From Bacteroidota bacterium (GTDB taxonomy: Bacteria > Bacteroidota > Bacteroidia > AKYH767-A > OLB10): a stretch of DNA of 64,000 nt. The position numbers and the translations under genes were made by a program. The notes under the pieces were generated by a model. The model saw nothing but the letters and a program-made list of their open reading frames with translations. It made no database searches and was not told the DNA's origin. Where the stretch lies: contig JADKIC010000019.1 of assembly GCA_016721435.1 (NCBI GenBank), positions 1-64,000 on the forward strand, written 5' to 3'. Below, piece after piece: positions 18,680-27,989 of this stretch (its first letter is position 1; the number at the start of each line of letters is the position of its first letter).

Positions 18680-19684
18680 TTACGAATGCAATTTATGCTT
18701 TTTATTTTGCATGAGGTTATGGGTGTTCCAGTCAATTTTTTTTACGAATTCAGCTTTTCGGTAACTACAGTCATGCACCGAGCAAATATTACAGGGTATT
18801 TGCTGGCAGGGGTCGGTATGTACAAAGAGTTCTACATGATTGTTGAAGTCGCGGTTGAGATCACTTTCCAGGATTTTAATATGACGATGTACCTCATCCA
18901 GCGTATAATAAAATGGCAAAGTTAAGTGACAGTCCACATGCAAATAATGTCCGAATTTTTGTAATCGCAGGTTGTGAACATCAATCCATGCATCATTTCT
19001 GTACAATTGCAAGGATTGAGATAGTTTTTCAATAGTGGTAATATCGGCTTTATCGAGAAGACGGTCAATCGATTCTTTTATCAATTGAAATCCACTGAAC
19101 ATTATATGTAATGCCAATAAAATGGCAAGTAAAGGATCTACCCAAATCCATCCTGTCAATTTAAAGAGTAAAAGTCCTGCCAGCAAACCAATGCTGGTTA
19201 AGGCATCCGTTCTGAAATGCTGACCATCCGCTTTAAGAGAAAGCGATTGGAATTCGTCGCCTTTCCTGCGCAGAAAAGCACCGGTATACCACATCGCAAT
19301 CGCCGAGACGGCCGTTAATATCAAACCTAAATCTACATCTTTCAATGGAGAGGGTTGAATCAGATCTAGAATGGATTGATAAATAATAAAGATTCCCGTT
19401 CCAAAGATTAAGGCTCCTTCAAATCCCACTGTTAGGTATTCCACTTTTCCATGTCCGTAGGGATGATCCTGATCCTTTAATTTGGAAGCATAGATTAAAC
19501 TGTATAAGGTGAAAATGCTGGTGGCAATATTTATTAATGATTCTAAGGCATCGCTAAGGATAGCTTGAGAACCTGAACTGTACCATGCCAAAAATTTGAC
19601 AAACATGATAAGGACTGAGAAAAAAAGTACCCATTTCACCGCCGATAATTTTGAACGTATATCTATCTGGTTGTTCTTCCTCAT
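18680..19684 (-). CDS. cation diffusion facilitator transporter
   Basis: 334 residues, six membrane helices. The family signature HPYGHGKVEYLTVGFEG lies between helices 2 and 3, and the helix 5 site HFRTDALTS supplies H-x3-D. In helix 2 the metal site reads SDALESLIN instead of the usual D-x3-D, a variant seen in some Bacteroidota members. The C-terminal cytoplasmic domain is followed by a cysteine-rich tail (DPCQQIPCNICSVHDC) that could bind metal. The protein should export a divalent cation such as Zn, Mn or Fe using the proton gradient; the ion cannot be read. Confidence 0.88.
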   Translation of the reverse strand: MRKNNQIDIRSKLSAVKWVLFFSVLIMFVKFLAWYSSGSQAILSDALESLINIATSIFTLYSLIYASKLKDQDHPYGHGKVEYLTVGFEGALIFGTGIFIIYQSILDLIQPSPLKDVDLGLILTAVSAIAMWYTGAFLRRKGDEFQSLSLKADGQHFRTDALTSIGLLAGLLLFKLTGWIWVDPLLAILLALHIMFSGFQLIKESIDRLLDKADITTIEKLSQSLQLYRNDAWIDVHNLRLQKFGHYLHVDCHLTLPFYYTLDEVHRHIKILESDLNRDFNNHVELFVHTDPCQQIPCNICSVHDCSYRKAEFVKKIDWNTHNLMQNKKHKLHS

Positions 19685-19816
19685 AACATTCCATGTGAAT
19701 TAGAAAAAGTCAGAAATGAAGAGGAACCAACTTTACATACCTGCTTGAAAATCCCACCGGTTATTATCATGAATTCAATACCGGAAAATGGTGAATTATT
19801 GATTTTCATAACTGTT

Positions 19817-20236
19817 TCAAAATAACAAATGATCAAGTGAAATTAAGTCTACGCCTTCCGGAAGAAGCAATAGTACGGACAATAAAACTAAACGGGGAAA
19901 TACAAGTTTCATATCCCATACCGGTTCCAGTATACTCATCCCAAAGATGACAATAATTAAATCTATCCCTAAAATATAAATGGCAGGATATGTCAGGAAG
20001 CCAACAATTAATAGTAATCCTCCAACTAATTCTATCCATGAAGTAAGATAGGAAATTAATTTCACACTAAAAGCCGGAAAACCTTTGGCCCTGTAGCTGG
20101 GCCCTACCGTATTAATGACACCTTGTATACCTATATGGAATACTTTGTCATAACCTTGAAAAAAAAACAAAATTCCCGCAACCACTCTGATAAAGAAGGA
20201 CAGAAATACGAGAGGGTCTATTAAATTTTCTATCAT
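19817..20236 (-). CDS. DoxX family membrane protein
   Basis: 139 residues with four membrane helices. It has the DoxX pattern: FFIRVVAGILFFFQGYDKVF, GFPAFSVKLISYLTSWIELV, GGLLLIVGFLTYPAIYIL and LVFPRLVLLSVLLLLPEG. The family is linked to quinone or sulfur redox metabolism, but most members are uncharacterised. It lies between a cation transporter and hsp20 on the same strand, separated by 130-100 bp gaps. Confidence 0.8.
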   Translation of the reverse strand: MIENLIDPLVFLSFFIRVVAGILFFFQGYDKVFHIGIQGVINTVGPSYRAKGFPAFSVKLISYLTSWIELVGGLLLIVGFLTYPAIYILGIDLIIVIFGMSILEPVWDMKLVFPRLVLLSVLLLLPEGVDLISLDHLLF

Positions 20237-20284
20237 TGATACAGCTTTAGAACGGAACGAAAGTAATTAAAGAATTTCAACTAC

Positions 20285-20328
20285 TGAAAAAACGAAGGCT
20301 GTCTCAAAAAATGGAAACAGCCTTCGTT
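20285..20328 (-). terminator. terminator of the Hsp20 gene
   Basis: A 12-bp perfect stem AACGAAGGCTGT/ACAGCCTTCGTT with a 14-nt loop is followed by six T on the minus strand, 12 bp after the hsp20 stop. Confidence 0.88.
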
Positions 20329-20339
20329 TAGCTAATGGA

Positions 20340-20786
20340 TTATGAGACTTTTATTTTCTTAGTAGCAGAATTTTCAGTAACTTCTTTCTTTGGAAGGTCA
20401 ACTTTCAATACACCGTCTACATAAGTAGCCATAATTTTATCCTGATTTACATGTTCAGGTAAATTAAATGACCTGCTGAAAGAAGAGTAATTGTATTCTC
20501 TTCGAGAATATTCTTTATCTTCTTTCTTGGTTTCCGTTTCTTTTTCGCTTGATATGGTAATGATGTCTCCATCCACTTTTATTGTAAAATCATCCTTTTT
20601 CAAGCCCGGAGCAGCTAGCTCTACATGATAAGCACTGTTTGTTTCAGTAATGTTTACTCCCGGAATGGTATCAACAAATTCCTTCCCAAACCAGTCTCCC
20701 ATTTCTTTTTTGAAGAAAGGATCGAACATGCCTGAAATACTTGCCGGTTTAATTTTACCGGAATTGGTTTTAAATAACGTTGTCAT
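20340..20786 (-). CDS. Hsp20/alpha-crystallin small heat shock protein
   Basis: 148 residues with the alpha-crystallin domain: VNITETNSAYHVELAAPGLK, DDFTIKVDGDIITISSEKE, YSRREYNYSSFSRSFNLPE, then VDGVLKVDLPKKE with the family A-x-x-x-G-V-L motif (ATYVDGVL). The C-terminus ATKKIKVS carries an I-x-V-like tail used for oligomer contacts. It is an ATP-independent chaperone that holds unfolding proteins. Length and domain order are normal; a strong terminator follows. Confidence 0.95.
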   Translation of the reverse strand: MTTLFKTNSGKIKPASISGMFDPFFKKEMGDWFGKEFVDTIPGVNITETNSAYHVELAAPGLKKDDFTIKVDGDIITISSEKETETKKEDKEYSRREYNYSSFSRSFNLPEHVNQDKIMATYVDGVLKVDLPKKEVTENSATKKIKVS

Positions 20787-20888
20787 GATGATTGGTTTTA
20801 TTAATGTTACAATTGTAAAGGTATCCGCAAGTAGTCATAAAATGAATGATGGAAATTCGCTCAGAAAATGATCTAAATCAGGATGCGG

Positions 20889-22562
20889 CTATTCTGCAAA
20901 ATTCCATTGAGATTTGTTGTTGCAAAAATCAGATAGTTGAATTGAAATCGTGTGAGGGCCGGTTTCTTTCCTGTTTCGGAGCCATCGTATTTTATTTGAT
21001 TTGCTGTCATAAGAGGTCAGCCTCCATTTCCCGTTGACTTCAACTCTGATTCCATTTATACCGGATAGATCATCACGAATGGTGCAGGCAGCATATTCTT
21101 TACCATCAATGGTATCCGTTTCAAAAAAGAATTTGTCAATATCCGGTGGTAAAGTGTCTGCACCTGCAGCGAAGTATCCGCCATTTCTGAAAACACCCCT
21201 GATAAAACTTTGATTTATTGAATCAGGTATCGAAACATCTAGCCGCTGGTAATTTTTATCCATGCGAATCAACACTGCTTTTTCGTGTTCAAAGTGTTGT
21301 TCTGATTTTAGAGGAATCCGGATTGTTCCCGGTTTATGCAGAGATCCTTCCATTTCCTGCAATACGGGAAAGATATCCGAAATGAAAGAGTTGGAGGAGA
21401 TTTTTGGAAGCTGATTCCAGCAAACGTTTTGATAGAGCGATTTTACAGGAAGATACACGCTCAACCCATTATCGAACCATTTTTCCCATTTCTTGTCGAA
21501 AGGAATTATTTCATCCGGGCAGATAGTGCCCAATGCACTGCTATCTCTCATTCTTACCATCTCCACTTTTATTTTAGACAGGTTCCCTGAAAAATCACTG
21601 ATTTCTATGTCGATCGCCTGTTTTAAAGAATCTTTCATTACAATAGCACCATCTCCGGCATATTTAAAAATGGAACAAGAGTCGCCGGGAAGTTTGTAAA
21701 GCCGATGTGTTCGTTTCTGTCCAAAACCTGTTTTGAGCAGATCAGCATGAGCATTAGCATATCTGGTTTCATTAAAATTGAAACGATCAAAATTGAATTG
21801 AAAAAGTACGGAATCTTTCTCTCGCAGAAGTCCGGCATAAATTCCCAGTCTATTGGGAGGCTCCGGATCTGTGGTTAACAGGCCAAGAAATATACTGTCC
21901 CGATAAGCTGGAATACTATAAGTGCTATCGAAACCCGGTAAAATATTAATAACCGTATCAAGGATGTAATTATTTGAAATTAAATAATATATAAGTAGTT
22001 TTTCCAAAGTAGGAGGTAGGGTGTCTGAAGATGCATGGATAAAGCATAATGGATTTATAGGCTCCTGACTGTGGAGATCACGTATTTCGAAATGCAGATG
22101 AGGAGCCTGACTGGAGCCAGAGTTGCCGCTGATGGCAATCAAATCACCCTGCTTAAAGTTAAAGCGTCCCGAATCCGGAAAAAGTTCTACTTCAAAATTC
22201 TCCGTCGCATATTGCGCAGAATCGATATAGGCTCCAAGCACCGGATCAAAATGATGCAAATGCGCATAAACGGTTGTATATCCCTGTAAATGATCTAAAT
22301 AAACAACGTTTCCAAATCCGGTCGCACTTACTTTTATTCGGGATACCCACCCGCCCATTGCCGCTCTTACTTCTGCCCCCTCTTTCCCATCGGTTCTGAA
22401 ATCAAGTCCGGAATGAAAGTGATTTGCACGAAGTTCCCCGAACGTACCGGATAGCTGAAAAGGCGTATCCACCGGGGCGATAAACTTCTCCTGGCCAAAA
22501 CCAGATAAAGAAATAAAAATGAAAAAAACAGGAAAAACGATAGATTTTAGTGCAGCCGGCAT
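20889..22562 (-). CDS. M23 family peptidase (LytM domain)
   Basis: About 557 residues from ATG 22562 (MPAALKSIVFPVFFIFISLS, signal peptide ending near GFGQ). The N-terminal mature part is an M23 endopeptidase domain with zinc ligands HFHSGLDF (H-x3-D) and HLHFEI (H-x-H): GTFGELRANHFHSGLDFRTD, VRAAMGGWVSRIKVSATGFG, APHLHFEIRD. A long C-terminal beta-rich region follows and ends in an Ig-like fold. The enzyme should cut peptidoglycan cross-links in the periplasm. An ATG at 22586 would add eight residues but overlaps the likely promoter TACTTTTG at 22568-22575, so the shorter start is preferred. Confidence 0.88.
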   Translation of the reverse strand: MPAALKSIVFPVFFIFISLSGFGQEKFIAPVDTPFQLSGTFGELRANHFHSGLDFRTDGKEGAEVRAAMGGWVSRIKVSATGFGNVVYLDHLQGYTTVYAHLHHFDPVLGAYIDSAQYATENFEVELFPDSGRFNFKQGDLIAISGNSGSSQAPHLHFEIRDLHSQEPINPLCFIHASSDTLPPTLEKLLIYYLISNNYILDTVINILPGFDSTYSIPAYRDSIFLGLLTTDPEPPNRLGIYAGLLREKDSVLFQFNFDRFNFNETRYANAHADLLKTGFGQKRTHRLYKLPGDSCSIFKYAGDGAIVMKDSLKQAIDIEISDFSGNLSKIKVEMVRMRDSSALGTICPDEIIPFDKKWEKWFDNGLSVYLPVKSLYQNVCWNQLPKISSNSFISDIFPVLQEMEGSLHKPGTIRIPLKSEQHFEHEKAVLIRMDKNYQRLDVSIPDSINQSFIRGVFRNGGYFAAGADTLPPDIDKFFFETDTIDGKEYAACTIRDDLSGINGIRVEVNGKWRLTSYDSKSNKIRWLRNRKETGPHTISIQLSDFCNNKSQWNFAE

Positions 22563-22567
22563 AACTA

Positions 22568-22575
22568 CAAAAGTA
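22568..22575 (-). promoter_or_regulatory. TACTTTTG -7 element of the M23 peptidase gene
   Basis: On the minus strand TACTTTTG matches TAnnTTTG and ends five bases before ATG 22562. It argues for a leaderless or nearly leaderless transcript. A TTG at the -33 distance is not seen. Confidence 0.4.
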
Positions 22576-22633
22576 GTCGGTTTCATTTTCGATTGAAACT
22601 TTAGATGAATACAGAGATGTTTTAATTTTAAAT

Positions 22634-22664
22634 TGCTTTATCAATAAGATTAAGTTATCTTTGT
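22634..22664 (+). promoter_or_regulatory. promoter of the ZapB-like/zapA operon
   Basis: TTG at 22634-22636, 20 nt spacer, then TATCTTTG at 22657-22664: a full match to the Bacteroidota housekeeping promoter. The downstream ATG is at 22688, giving a leader of roughly 20 nt. Confidence 0.75.
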
Positions 22665-22687
22665 CATGCATTCACTTTCAAATCATT

Positions 22688-22984
22688 ATGTCTGACACTA
22701 AGGAACTTATTCTGGTATTAAAGCAAGAACTGAAGCGCGCTTTGGAAAGACATAACACCCTCAAGAAGGATTTGATTGCAGAAAAAGAAAAACATCAACA
22801 GTTGTACGTTGAAAAACAAAAGGTAGAAGAAGAAGTAAAAGACCTGCAAGAACAGGTTAAAACTATTAAATTAGCGCAGGCAATTAACGGTAGTGACGAC
22901 CAGTCTACCCGGGAATTAAAAAATCAAATCAACCGTTACATACGGGAAATTGATAAATGCCTTAACCTTATCAATCGCGATTGA
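22688..22984 (+). CDS. small coiled-coil protein, ZapB-like, upstream of zapA
   Basis: 98 residues from ATG 22688 (MSDTKELILVLKQELKRALE). The first 60 residues form a continuous coiled coil rich in E and K with regular leucines; the end (LKNQINRYIREIDKCLNLIN) is a second helix. ZapB of E. coli is a similar short coiled coil that links ZapA to chromosome organisation. The place directly before zapA suggests a partner role, but sequence identity to ZapB is not claimed. The zapA GTG start follows 4 nt after the stop. Confidence 0.7.
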   Translation: MSDTKELILVLKQELKRALERHNTLKKDLIAEKEKHQQLYVEKQKVEEEVKDLQEQVKTIKLAQAINGSDDQSTRELKNQINRYIREIDKCLNLINRD

Positions 22985-22988
22985 AGCC

Positions 22989-23309
22989 GTGAATAAAACA
23001 GATTCCATTAAAATAGAAATAGCCAACAGAACTTATCCTCTGAAGGTTAGTGCAGATCAGGTAGCCATTATCGAAAAAGCTGCATTGGTGGTAAATGAAC
23101 GGCTCAAAGAATATGAAATAGCCTTTGGTGTACGCGACTTGCAGGATTTGCTTGCAATGTGCGCCTTACACATGGCCGCTGAGCAACTTGGTTTTCAAAA
23201 AAACCGGGAATTGCAGGAAGATGAAATTAATAAAGTTGCGTTCGATAACCGAATTGATAAAAGCCTTCCGAATAGAAGGATTGACGTTCTTAAAGATATA
23301 AAAGGGTAA
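22989..23309 (+). CDS. zapA: cell division protein ZapA
   Basis: 106 residues from GTG 22989. The N-terminal ZapA fold reads IKIEIANRTYPLKVSADQVA, then IIEKAALVVNERLKEYEIAF. The C-terminal helix for dimer/tetramer formation is DLQDLLAMCALHMAAEQLGF. ZapA binds FtsZ and bundles filaments at the division ring. The order ZapB-like, zapA, 6S-like RNA, rny is the typical neighbourhood in Bacteroidota. An upstream ATG at 22950 would overlap the preceding gene by 35 bp and lengthen the conserved start, so GTG is preferred. Confidence 0.85.
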   Translation: MNKTDSIKIEIANRTYPLKVSADQVAIIEKAALVVNERLKEYEIAFGVRDLQDLLAMCALHMAAEQLGFQKNRELQEDEINKVAFDNRIDKSLPNRRIDVLKDIKG

Positions 23310-23333
23310 TCCTCTTCTGCAAAGAAGAATCAT

Positions 23334-23495
23334 AACCCGCATTCGTACTGGTCGGCGATGTAAACTCAACATACATCCACTAGGAGAAAGACTCAGGCTG
23401 CCAAGAGCAAGTCCCGCCCGACGGGTAAGCACAAATCAGCCGGCTGACTCCGACCCTGTCTATAGGGGTTTACTCGCACAGTACGAATGCGGGTT
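23334..23495 (+). ncRNA. ssrS: 6S RNA candidate
   Basis: The 162-nt region has a perfect 17-bp closing stem: AACCCGCATTCGTACTG at 23334-23350 pairs with 23479-23495. The interior is G/C-richer than its surroundings and codes for nothing. A T-rich stretch (TATTATTTTATTG) follows the stem like a terminator. In many bacteria 6S RNA lies just downstream of zapA, and Bacteroidota 6S candidates occupy the same site. 6S RNA mimics an open promoter and binds sigma-70 RNA polymerase. The central bubble has not been modelled, so the family assignment rests on position and closing stem. Confidence 0.7.
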
Positions 23496-23611
23496 TATTA
23501 TTTTATTGAATTCATCCTTTGAATCAATAGAAAATAGGCAAATTAGATCAACGCCCCGAAAAATAGAATTGTATAACCTAAACATATAAATTACATAAAC
23601 TCACACTATAA

Positions 23612-25173
23612 ATGGATATTACATACATCATCATAGCAGCGATCGCTGGATTGCTCATTGGAGGTTTGATTACCTTTCTGATCACCAGGAAGAACAATCA
23701 AACCCTCGTTGCAGCGGCCGAAGAAAAAGCTTCTGCTATCCTAAAAGAAGCACAGTCAAAAGGAGATCTCCTGCTTAAAGATAAAACTTTAGAAGCCAAG
23801 GATCGCTTTCTTCAAATGAAAACAGAGCATGAAAAACACATCTCTGAAAAGGACAAGAATATTCAGCAAGCCGAGAATAGAATTAAGCAAAAAGAAACCA
23901 CCCTCAATCAGCAAATCGAACAAAGCAAACGCAAGCAAACGGAAATTGAAACTTTACAAAATAATTTGAATGCGCAACTGGAGATCGTTGACAGACGGAA
24001 GGAGGAGTTGGACAAGGCACATCACAAGCAGGTTCAGGCTTTAGAAAAAATTGCGGGATTATCGGCGGAGGATGCTAAATCGCAATTGGTAGAAGCCCTG
24101 AAGGCAGAAGCAAAAACAGGTGCAATGCAGTTCATCAAGGAAACGATGGACGAAGCTAAACTTACGGCCAGCAAAGAAGCAAAGAAGATTGTCATTCAAA
24201 CCATCCAACGTGTCGCCACTGAACATGCCATTGAAAATGCAGTTACCGTTTTCCATATTGATAACGATGAAGTTAAAGGTCGTGTGATTGGTCGTGAAGG
24301 TAGAAATATTCGTGCCTTAGAAGCCGCAACAGGAATTGAGATTATCGTTGATGATACGCCTGAAGCGATTATTCTTTCCGGCTTCGATCCGGTGCGCAGG
24401 GAATTGGCACGTCTGGCATTGCATCAATTGGTATCTGATGGACGAATCCATCCGGCGCGTATCGAGGAAGTAGTAACAAAAGTAAAGCGTCAATTGGATG
24501 AAGAAATTGTGGAAACCGGTAAGCGTACTGCTATCGATTTGGGTATACATGGTCTTGCTCCCGAGTTGATTCGTATGGTAGGTAGAATGAAATACCGTTC
24601 TTCTTATGGTCAAAATCTCCTGCAACATTCCCGCGAAGTAGCGAACCTTTGTGCACTGATGGCCGCTGAACTGGGTCTGAATGTGAAGTTGGCAAAACGT
24701 GCCGGACTCCTGCATGACATCGGTAAAGTAGCCGAAGAAGATATGGAGTGCCACACGCTATTGCTGGTATGAAGATGGCAGAGCGTTCGAAGGAAAACCC
24801 CGAAGTTGTGAATGCCATCGGTGCTCACCATGATGAAATAGAAATGACCAGCATCCTCTCTCCTATCATTCAGGTTTGTGATGCCATCAGCGGTGCCCGT
24901 CCCGTTGCCCGTCGTGAAATTGTAGAGCAGTATATGAAGCGTTTGAAGGAGATGGAAAATGTGGCGCAATCCTATAAAGGAGTTGAAAAAGCATTTGCTA
25001 TACAAGCCGGCCGTGAGTTGCGTGTGATTGTAGAAAGTGAAAAACTGGATGACAAGCAAACGGAACAGTTATCCTTTGATATTGCTAATAAAATTCAAAC
25101 GGAAATGACTTATCCCGGACAAGTTAAAGTGACTGTGATTCGTGAAACCAGGGCCGTGAATTACGCTAAATAA
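23612..25173 (+). CDS. rny: ribonuclease Y (one frameshift)
   Basis: About 520 residues when the shift near 24745 is repaired. An N-terminal membrane anchor (IIIAAIAGLLIGGLITFLIT) is followed by a long coiled coil of about 130 residues. The KH domain (GRVIGREGRNIRALEAATGI) comes next, then the HD domain with HSREVANLCALMAAELGLN and LLHDIGKV, and the C-terminal YmdA/RNase Y tail. The shift: after EEDMEM the frame needs one A (GAG-ATG-CCA) to continue as PHAIAGMKMAERSKENP. RNase Y starts mRNA decay at the membrane. The gene is essential or important, so the break is most likely a sequence error. Confidence 0.93.
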
Positions 25174-25202
25174 CAAGGAATGAGCAATTGCACTATGCGT
25201 AG

Positions 25203-26468
25203 ATGAAAGGTCTGTTCAGCAAGCGGTCGGGATTTGTAAAAAACGTTACCACCCTTGTAACGGGTACTGCAATTGCTCAATTCATAAATATTCTTAGTAC
25301 CCCCCTGCTGACCAGGATATATTCGCCGGAAGAGTTTGCTGTTTTCCAAATTTTCTACTCTACCGCAGCTATCTTTTCCGTAATTGCCACCTTGCGTTAT
25401 GAGTTGGCCATCATGGCTCCAGAAAATGAAGAGGAGGCGCTCGATTTGGTGAGTATCTCCTTTTATGCATCTGTGGGAATCGCCACATTGTCCTTATTGA
25501 TCTTAATCCTTTGGAAGGGCTTTTTTACAGGTAAAAGCGAGACGGTTTTTAATGATTGGTTTTTTCTGATGCCCCTGTACATTGTTTTTGCAGGTCTGAT
25601 GCAGAGCCTGAATATACTTTCTTTAAGAAGAAAAACTTTCCGAAGAAATCTTTTCGCCCGCGTAGGTACAGCCTTTGTATCGGCAATCACCGGTGTTCTG
25701 CTGGGTTGGAAAGGGTTCAAACCTTCGGGTCTGATTATTGGTTCCACTTCGGGACAAATGACAGGATTCTTACTGTTATTTCATGCAGTTCCGGGAATTG
25801 TCATTCGTCCTTTTTCACGTTTTCAGGAGATGAAATCTGCTATTCGAATTCATAAAAATTACCCTGTTTACAACGCGCCTCATGCCTTGATCGATACTTT
25901 TCAGGATCAGGGAATCGTGCTGCTGTTGAATTATTATTTTTTACCGGCTATCGTTTCATTTTATGGTCAGGCGTTTCGGATATTGAAAGCGCCTATCGGA
26001 TTCATCGGATCTGCCATTTATCAGGTGATGTTTCCAAAATTCACGGAAATGAGTCGTGAAGGCATAGATATGCGTCCGTACGTGAAGCGGCTTTACATCC
26101 AGATGTTCCTTTTCGGACTCCCTGTTTTTACCATTTTATGGCTCTATGCTGAGCCGATTTTTGCCTGGTTTTTCGGACCGGGATGGGAAGAAGCAGGAAC
26201 CATTGCCGGAATAATGGCGCCCTGGCTGATGCTCAACTTCATTGTGAGCCCGGTTTCCTGTTTCGCATTGATCAGAAATCGTCAGCGGAAAGCCGCAATA
26301 ATTACTATTATTGAAGTAATACTACGGATTACAGCCATCGTGATTGGCGGCTATTTCGGCAGTTATAAACTTGGTTTCACTTTGCTGACACTGGCCGGAA
26401 GTCTGGTGATGATCTATGCCATGGTTTGGTATTATCGCCTCTCGGCACCTTTGATGGAGAAAAGATAG
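25203..26468 (+). CDS. Wzx-type polysaccharide flippase
   Basis: 421 residues with about twelve membrane helices. The N-terminus VTTLVTGTAIAQFINILSTP is followed by LLTRIYSPEEFAVFQIFYST, the start typical of MOP-superfamily oligosaccharide flippases. Further landmarks are ILSLRRKTFRRNLFARVGTA and FFGPGWEEAGTIAGIMAPWL. It should move lipid-linked glycan units across the inner membrane. It opens a run of glycan genes on the plus strand, 30 bp after rny, and marks the upstream edge of the polysaccharide locus. Confidence 0.88.
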   Translation: MKGLFSKRSGFVKNVTTLVTGTAIAQFINILSTPLLTRIYSPEEFAVFQIFYSTAAIFSVIATLRYELAIMAPENEEEALDLVSISFYASVGIATLSLLILILWKGFFTGKSETVFNDWFFLMPLYIVFAGLMQSLNILSLRRKTFRRNLFARVGTAFVSAITGVLLGWKGFKPSGLIIGSTSGQMTGFLLLFHAVPGIVIRPFSRFQEMKSAIRIHKNYPVYNAPHALIDTFQDQGIVLLLNYYFLPAIVSFYGQAFRILKAPIGFIGSAIYQVMFPKFTEMSREGIDMRPYVKRLYIQMFLFGLPVFTILWLYAEPIFAWFFGPGWEEAGTIAGIMAPWLMLNFIVSPVSCFALIRNRQRKAAIITIIEVILRITAIVIGGYFGSYKLGFTLLTLAGSLVMIYAMVWYYRLSAPLMEKR

Positions 26469-26516
26469 AGTGATAAAGTTTTGATCCGCTATCTTCGTGC
26501 CTGCATTTGATGCGGA

Positions 26517-27194
26517 ATGAAGAAGCTCCTCCACATAGTAAGAACCATCCAAAAGCTGCCGCATGCGGAGATAAAGATCGATACGCAGGCAGAGGAAGGA
26601 AAGAGGATGTTTAGTTATTATACGAAAAGGCATTCCCGGTTTTTTATCATCAGGAATAAAACGATTGGAGTTGTTTTGTTGCCATTATTGTCTTTCGATT
26701 CTTTTGAGAATTATCTGTCTTCCGTTTCCGGAAAGAATTCAGCAGCCTATTATGCCAGAAAGGCGGAAAAAATGGCTATGCGTTCAAAAAATAGACCCTG
26801 ATGTTTATGCAGATGCCATCCATCAAATTCATACTTCTTCTAACACCCGTCAGGGAAAATCGCTTACAGGAACTTATTTAAAGCCCCTGCTTATTTATCC
26901 AAAGAATGAGGTGAATACGTATTTTGGATTGTTTAAAGGAGAAGAATTGGTGGCTTACTTATGGTTGGTAGAAGCGGGGAACTGATCACATTCAACCGGT
27001 TGATGGGACATGCTGATTATTTAAAAGATGGAATCATGTTTATGCTCGTGCTGAAAGGTGTGGAACAAATTTTCACTTTGCCTGATCGCCCTGCTTATAT
27101 CATGTACGATACTTTGCTCGGTGCGTCGGAAGGCCTGGGTTTATTTAAAAAGCGATTAGGATTTAAGCCCTATAAAGTCAAATGGAAAGCCTGA
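26517..27194 (+). CDS. GNAT-like acetyltransferase-fold protein, two frameshifts
   Basis: Merged length about 226 residues. The N-terminal frame ends in SFENYLSSVSGKNSAAYYAR. An A is missing in the A run near 26771, after which the protein continues as KIDPDVYADAIHQIHTSSNT and FGLFKGEELVAYLWLVR. A second one-base gap near 26970 leads to SGELITFNRLMGHADYLKDG and GLGLFKKRLGFKPYKVKWKA. The C-terminal part resembles GNAT/FemAB-type folds that transfer acyl or aminoacyl groups. It lies between the flippase and a deacetylase-like gene, so modification of a sugar or lipid carrier is inferred. Confidence 0.65.
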
Positions 27195-27198
27195 ACTG

Positions 27199-27981
27199 AT
27201 GGGAATTGCGCAACGTTTGTACTCTGATTTCCTCCTTCCTTCAAGGATGGATGAATACCGTCGTTTGATCGAACGGGCACTGGAAAAGAACTATATTCAC
27301 TTGACGCTTCTTGAATATTTTTCATTGTTGAAAGAAAGCAAAATTGATCCTGACCTAAAGTACTTCCTTCACCGGCATGATATCGACACCGATCCGGATA
27401 CCGCCCGTGCATTCTTCGAAATTGAGTTGGAATTGGGTGTAAAAACGAGTTATTATTTCCGCTTGAAAACGATGGATATTGATCTGTATCGTGAAATGGT
27501 TGATCAGGGGTATGAAGCAGGATATCATTATGAAGAGCTTTCGGATTTCTGTAAAAGGAATGGAATTAAACAAAAGGAAAATGTGCAATTGAGATTTTCG
27601 GAAATCAGAGAATTATTTAAAAAGAATGTCAGAGCAATTGAAGAGAAGACCGGAAAAAAAATCAGAAGTGTAGCTGCACATGGCGATTTCGTGAATAGAA
27701 AATTATCCTTGCCTAATTTCTCGTTCGTCAATGAGGAATTACTCCTTGAACTGAAAATTGAATTAGAATGTTATCATCCGATGCTGATTCATTCTTTGGA
27801 TTTTATTGGATCGGATACGCACTATCCACGTTTTTATACGCCTTCAAGTCCGTTTGAAGCCATAGAAAAGAATATTCCTGTCATTTATCTGCTCAGTCAT
27901 CCCAGACATTGGCGTAGAAATATATTACTGAATTTAGCCGACGATGTACAACGATTCAAGGAAGGAGTTTTATTCAATTAA
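27199..27981 (+). CDS. polysaccharide deacetylase-like protein
   Basis: 260 residues. The motif FLHRHDIDTDPDTAR carries the H-x-D-x-D typical of the NodB-like (CE4) metal site, followed by VKTSYYFRLKTMDIDLYREM and YEAGYHYEELSDFC, in which the second histidine lies. SVAAHGDFVNRKL and a final VIYLLSHPRHWRRNI match the later CE4 motifs. The fold is a divergent deacetylase-like barrel; substrate is probably a surface glycan or precursor. Located inside the polysaccharide locus, four bp after the previous gene. Confidence 0.75.
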   Translation: MGIAQRLYSDFLLPSRMDEYRRLIERALEKNYIHLTLLEYFSLLKESKIDPDLKYFLHRHDIDTDPDTARAFFEIELELGVKTSYYFRLKTMDIDLYREMVDQGYEAGYHYEELSDFCKRNGIKQKENVQLRFSEIRELFKKNVRAIEEKTGKKIRSVAAHGDFVNRKLSLPNFSFVNEELLLELKIELECYHPMLIHSLDFIGSDTHYPRFYTPSSPFEAIEKNIPVIYLLSHPRHWRRNILLNLADDVQRFKEGVLFN

Positions 27982-27989
27982 ACATAAAA

